From Rhodoferax sp. (GTDB lineage: Bacteria; Pseudomonadota; Gammaproteobacteria; Burkholderiales; Burkholderiaceae_C): a DNA stretch of 6,081 nucleotides. How positions within the stretch are numbered: the stretch's first letter is position 1; each line of letters starts with the position of its first letter. The stretch is from contig JALNWC010000181.1 in the NCBI GenBank assembly GCA_023231075.1, positions 1-6,081 of the forward strand, given 5' to 3'. Positions 5,893-6,081 of this stretch are shown piece after piece. A model generated the notes under the pieces. That model did not search any database. It worked only from the letters and a program-made list of their open reading frames with translations, and was not told where the DNA came from. The position numbers were made by a program, and so were the translations under genes.

Positions 5893-6081
5893 TTAACGCA
5901 TCAGCACCAGGGCTTGGCCCGCCGTCACCGCCTGGCCCTCGGTGCACAGCAGTTGTTCGATGCAGCCGTCGCACGGGGCATGCACCGTGATTTCCATCTT
6001 CATCGACTCGATCACCAGCAGCGCCTGGCCGGCCTTGACCTGCGCGCCCACCGTGGCCAGCACCGACCAGACCCCGCCCGA
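5893..6081 (-). CDS. uca: Urea carboxylase, C-terminal biotinyl domain (partial, runs off the right edge)
   Basis: The last 62 codons of a minus-strand gene ending in TAA at 5893-5895. It is a biotinyl carrier domain: the reading starts SGGVWSVLATVGAQVKAG, reaches VIESMKMEI with the biotin-accepting Lys (codon 5998-6000), and closes with EGQAVTAGQALVLMR. Many biotin enzymes share this fold. The assignment to urea carboxylase (urea + ATP + bicarbonate to allophanate) rests on position: it lies 25 bases upstream of allophanate hydrolase on the same strand, the standard uca-atzF order of split bacterial urea amidolyase. The biotin carboxylase and carboxyltransferase parts (over 1,000 residues) lie outside the window. 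The domain has three Cys: a CDGC pair nine and twelve residues after the biotin Lys, and one more six residues later. An acetyl- or propionyl-CoA carboxylase subunit is possible but unlikely here. Confidence 0.85.
   Translation of the reverse strand, partial: SGGVWSVLATVGAQVKAGQALLVIESMKMEITVHAPCDGCIEQLLCTEGQAVTAGQALVLMR

Noticed and set aside
1..6081. CRISPR arrays, tRNA/rRNA genes, insertion sequences
   Set aside because: No regularly spaced repeats, no cloverleaf or rRNA-like stretches, and no transposase or terminal inverted repeats were seen on either strand.

Overview
This 6.1 kb, GC-rich window carries three chromosomal loci. Codon bias and protein families suggest a betaproteobacterium, probably Comamonadaceae (Rhodoferax/Polaromonas-like). 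That placement comes from general resemblance, since no database search was possible.

Left part (1-786, minus strand): an ArsR/SmtB-family winged-helix regulator (442-786) is followed by what looks like the orphaned C-terminus of a cobyrinate-synthase-like amidotransferase. The best resemblance is to DsrN, the siroheme amidase of reverse-Dsr sulfur oxidisers, with CobB/CbiA as the alternative (203-409). The outermost 200 bases hold no recognised gene. They end in a good ribosome-binding sequence pointing out of the window, so another minus-strand gene may begin at the edge. The regulator lacks the classical ArsR metal-site cysteines but has two other cysteine pairs. With the DsrN-like remnant, this hints at a sulfur-responsive locus that has partly decayed.

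Middle (889-3764): a divergent pair encodes the membrane and ATPase parts of a ferric-iron ABC importer. The permease FbpB (two fused permease units) reads left and the ATPase FbpC reads right. The 59 bp between their starts contain a Fur-box-like palindrome with perfect AAATGA/TCATTT ends, so one iron-Fur site could control both genes. No periplasmic iron-binding protein (FbpA) is present in the window. FbpC has a Cys/His-containing C-terminal tail.

Right part (4026-6081, minus strand): the end of a urea carboxylase gene (biotinyl domain only) is followed after a short gap by allophanate hydrolase (atzF). Together they encode the two-step, ATP-dependent urea amidolyase route: urea is carboxylated to allophanate, which is hydrolysed to ammonia and CO2. 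atzF and fbpC converge on a 261 bp gene-free stretch with two strong hairpins but no T-tract.

Most of the window is ordinary metabolism and transport. The points most worth a second look are the DsrN-like relic beside a cysteine-bearing ArsR regulator, the shared Fur site, and the Cys/His tail on FbpC.
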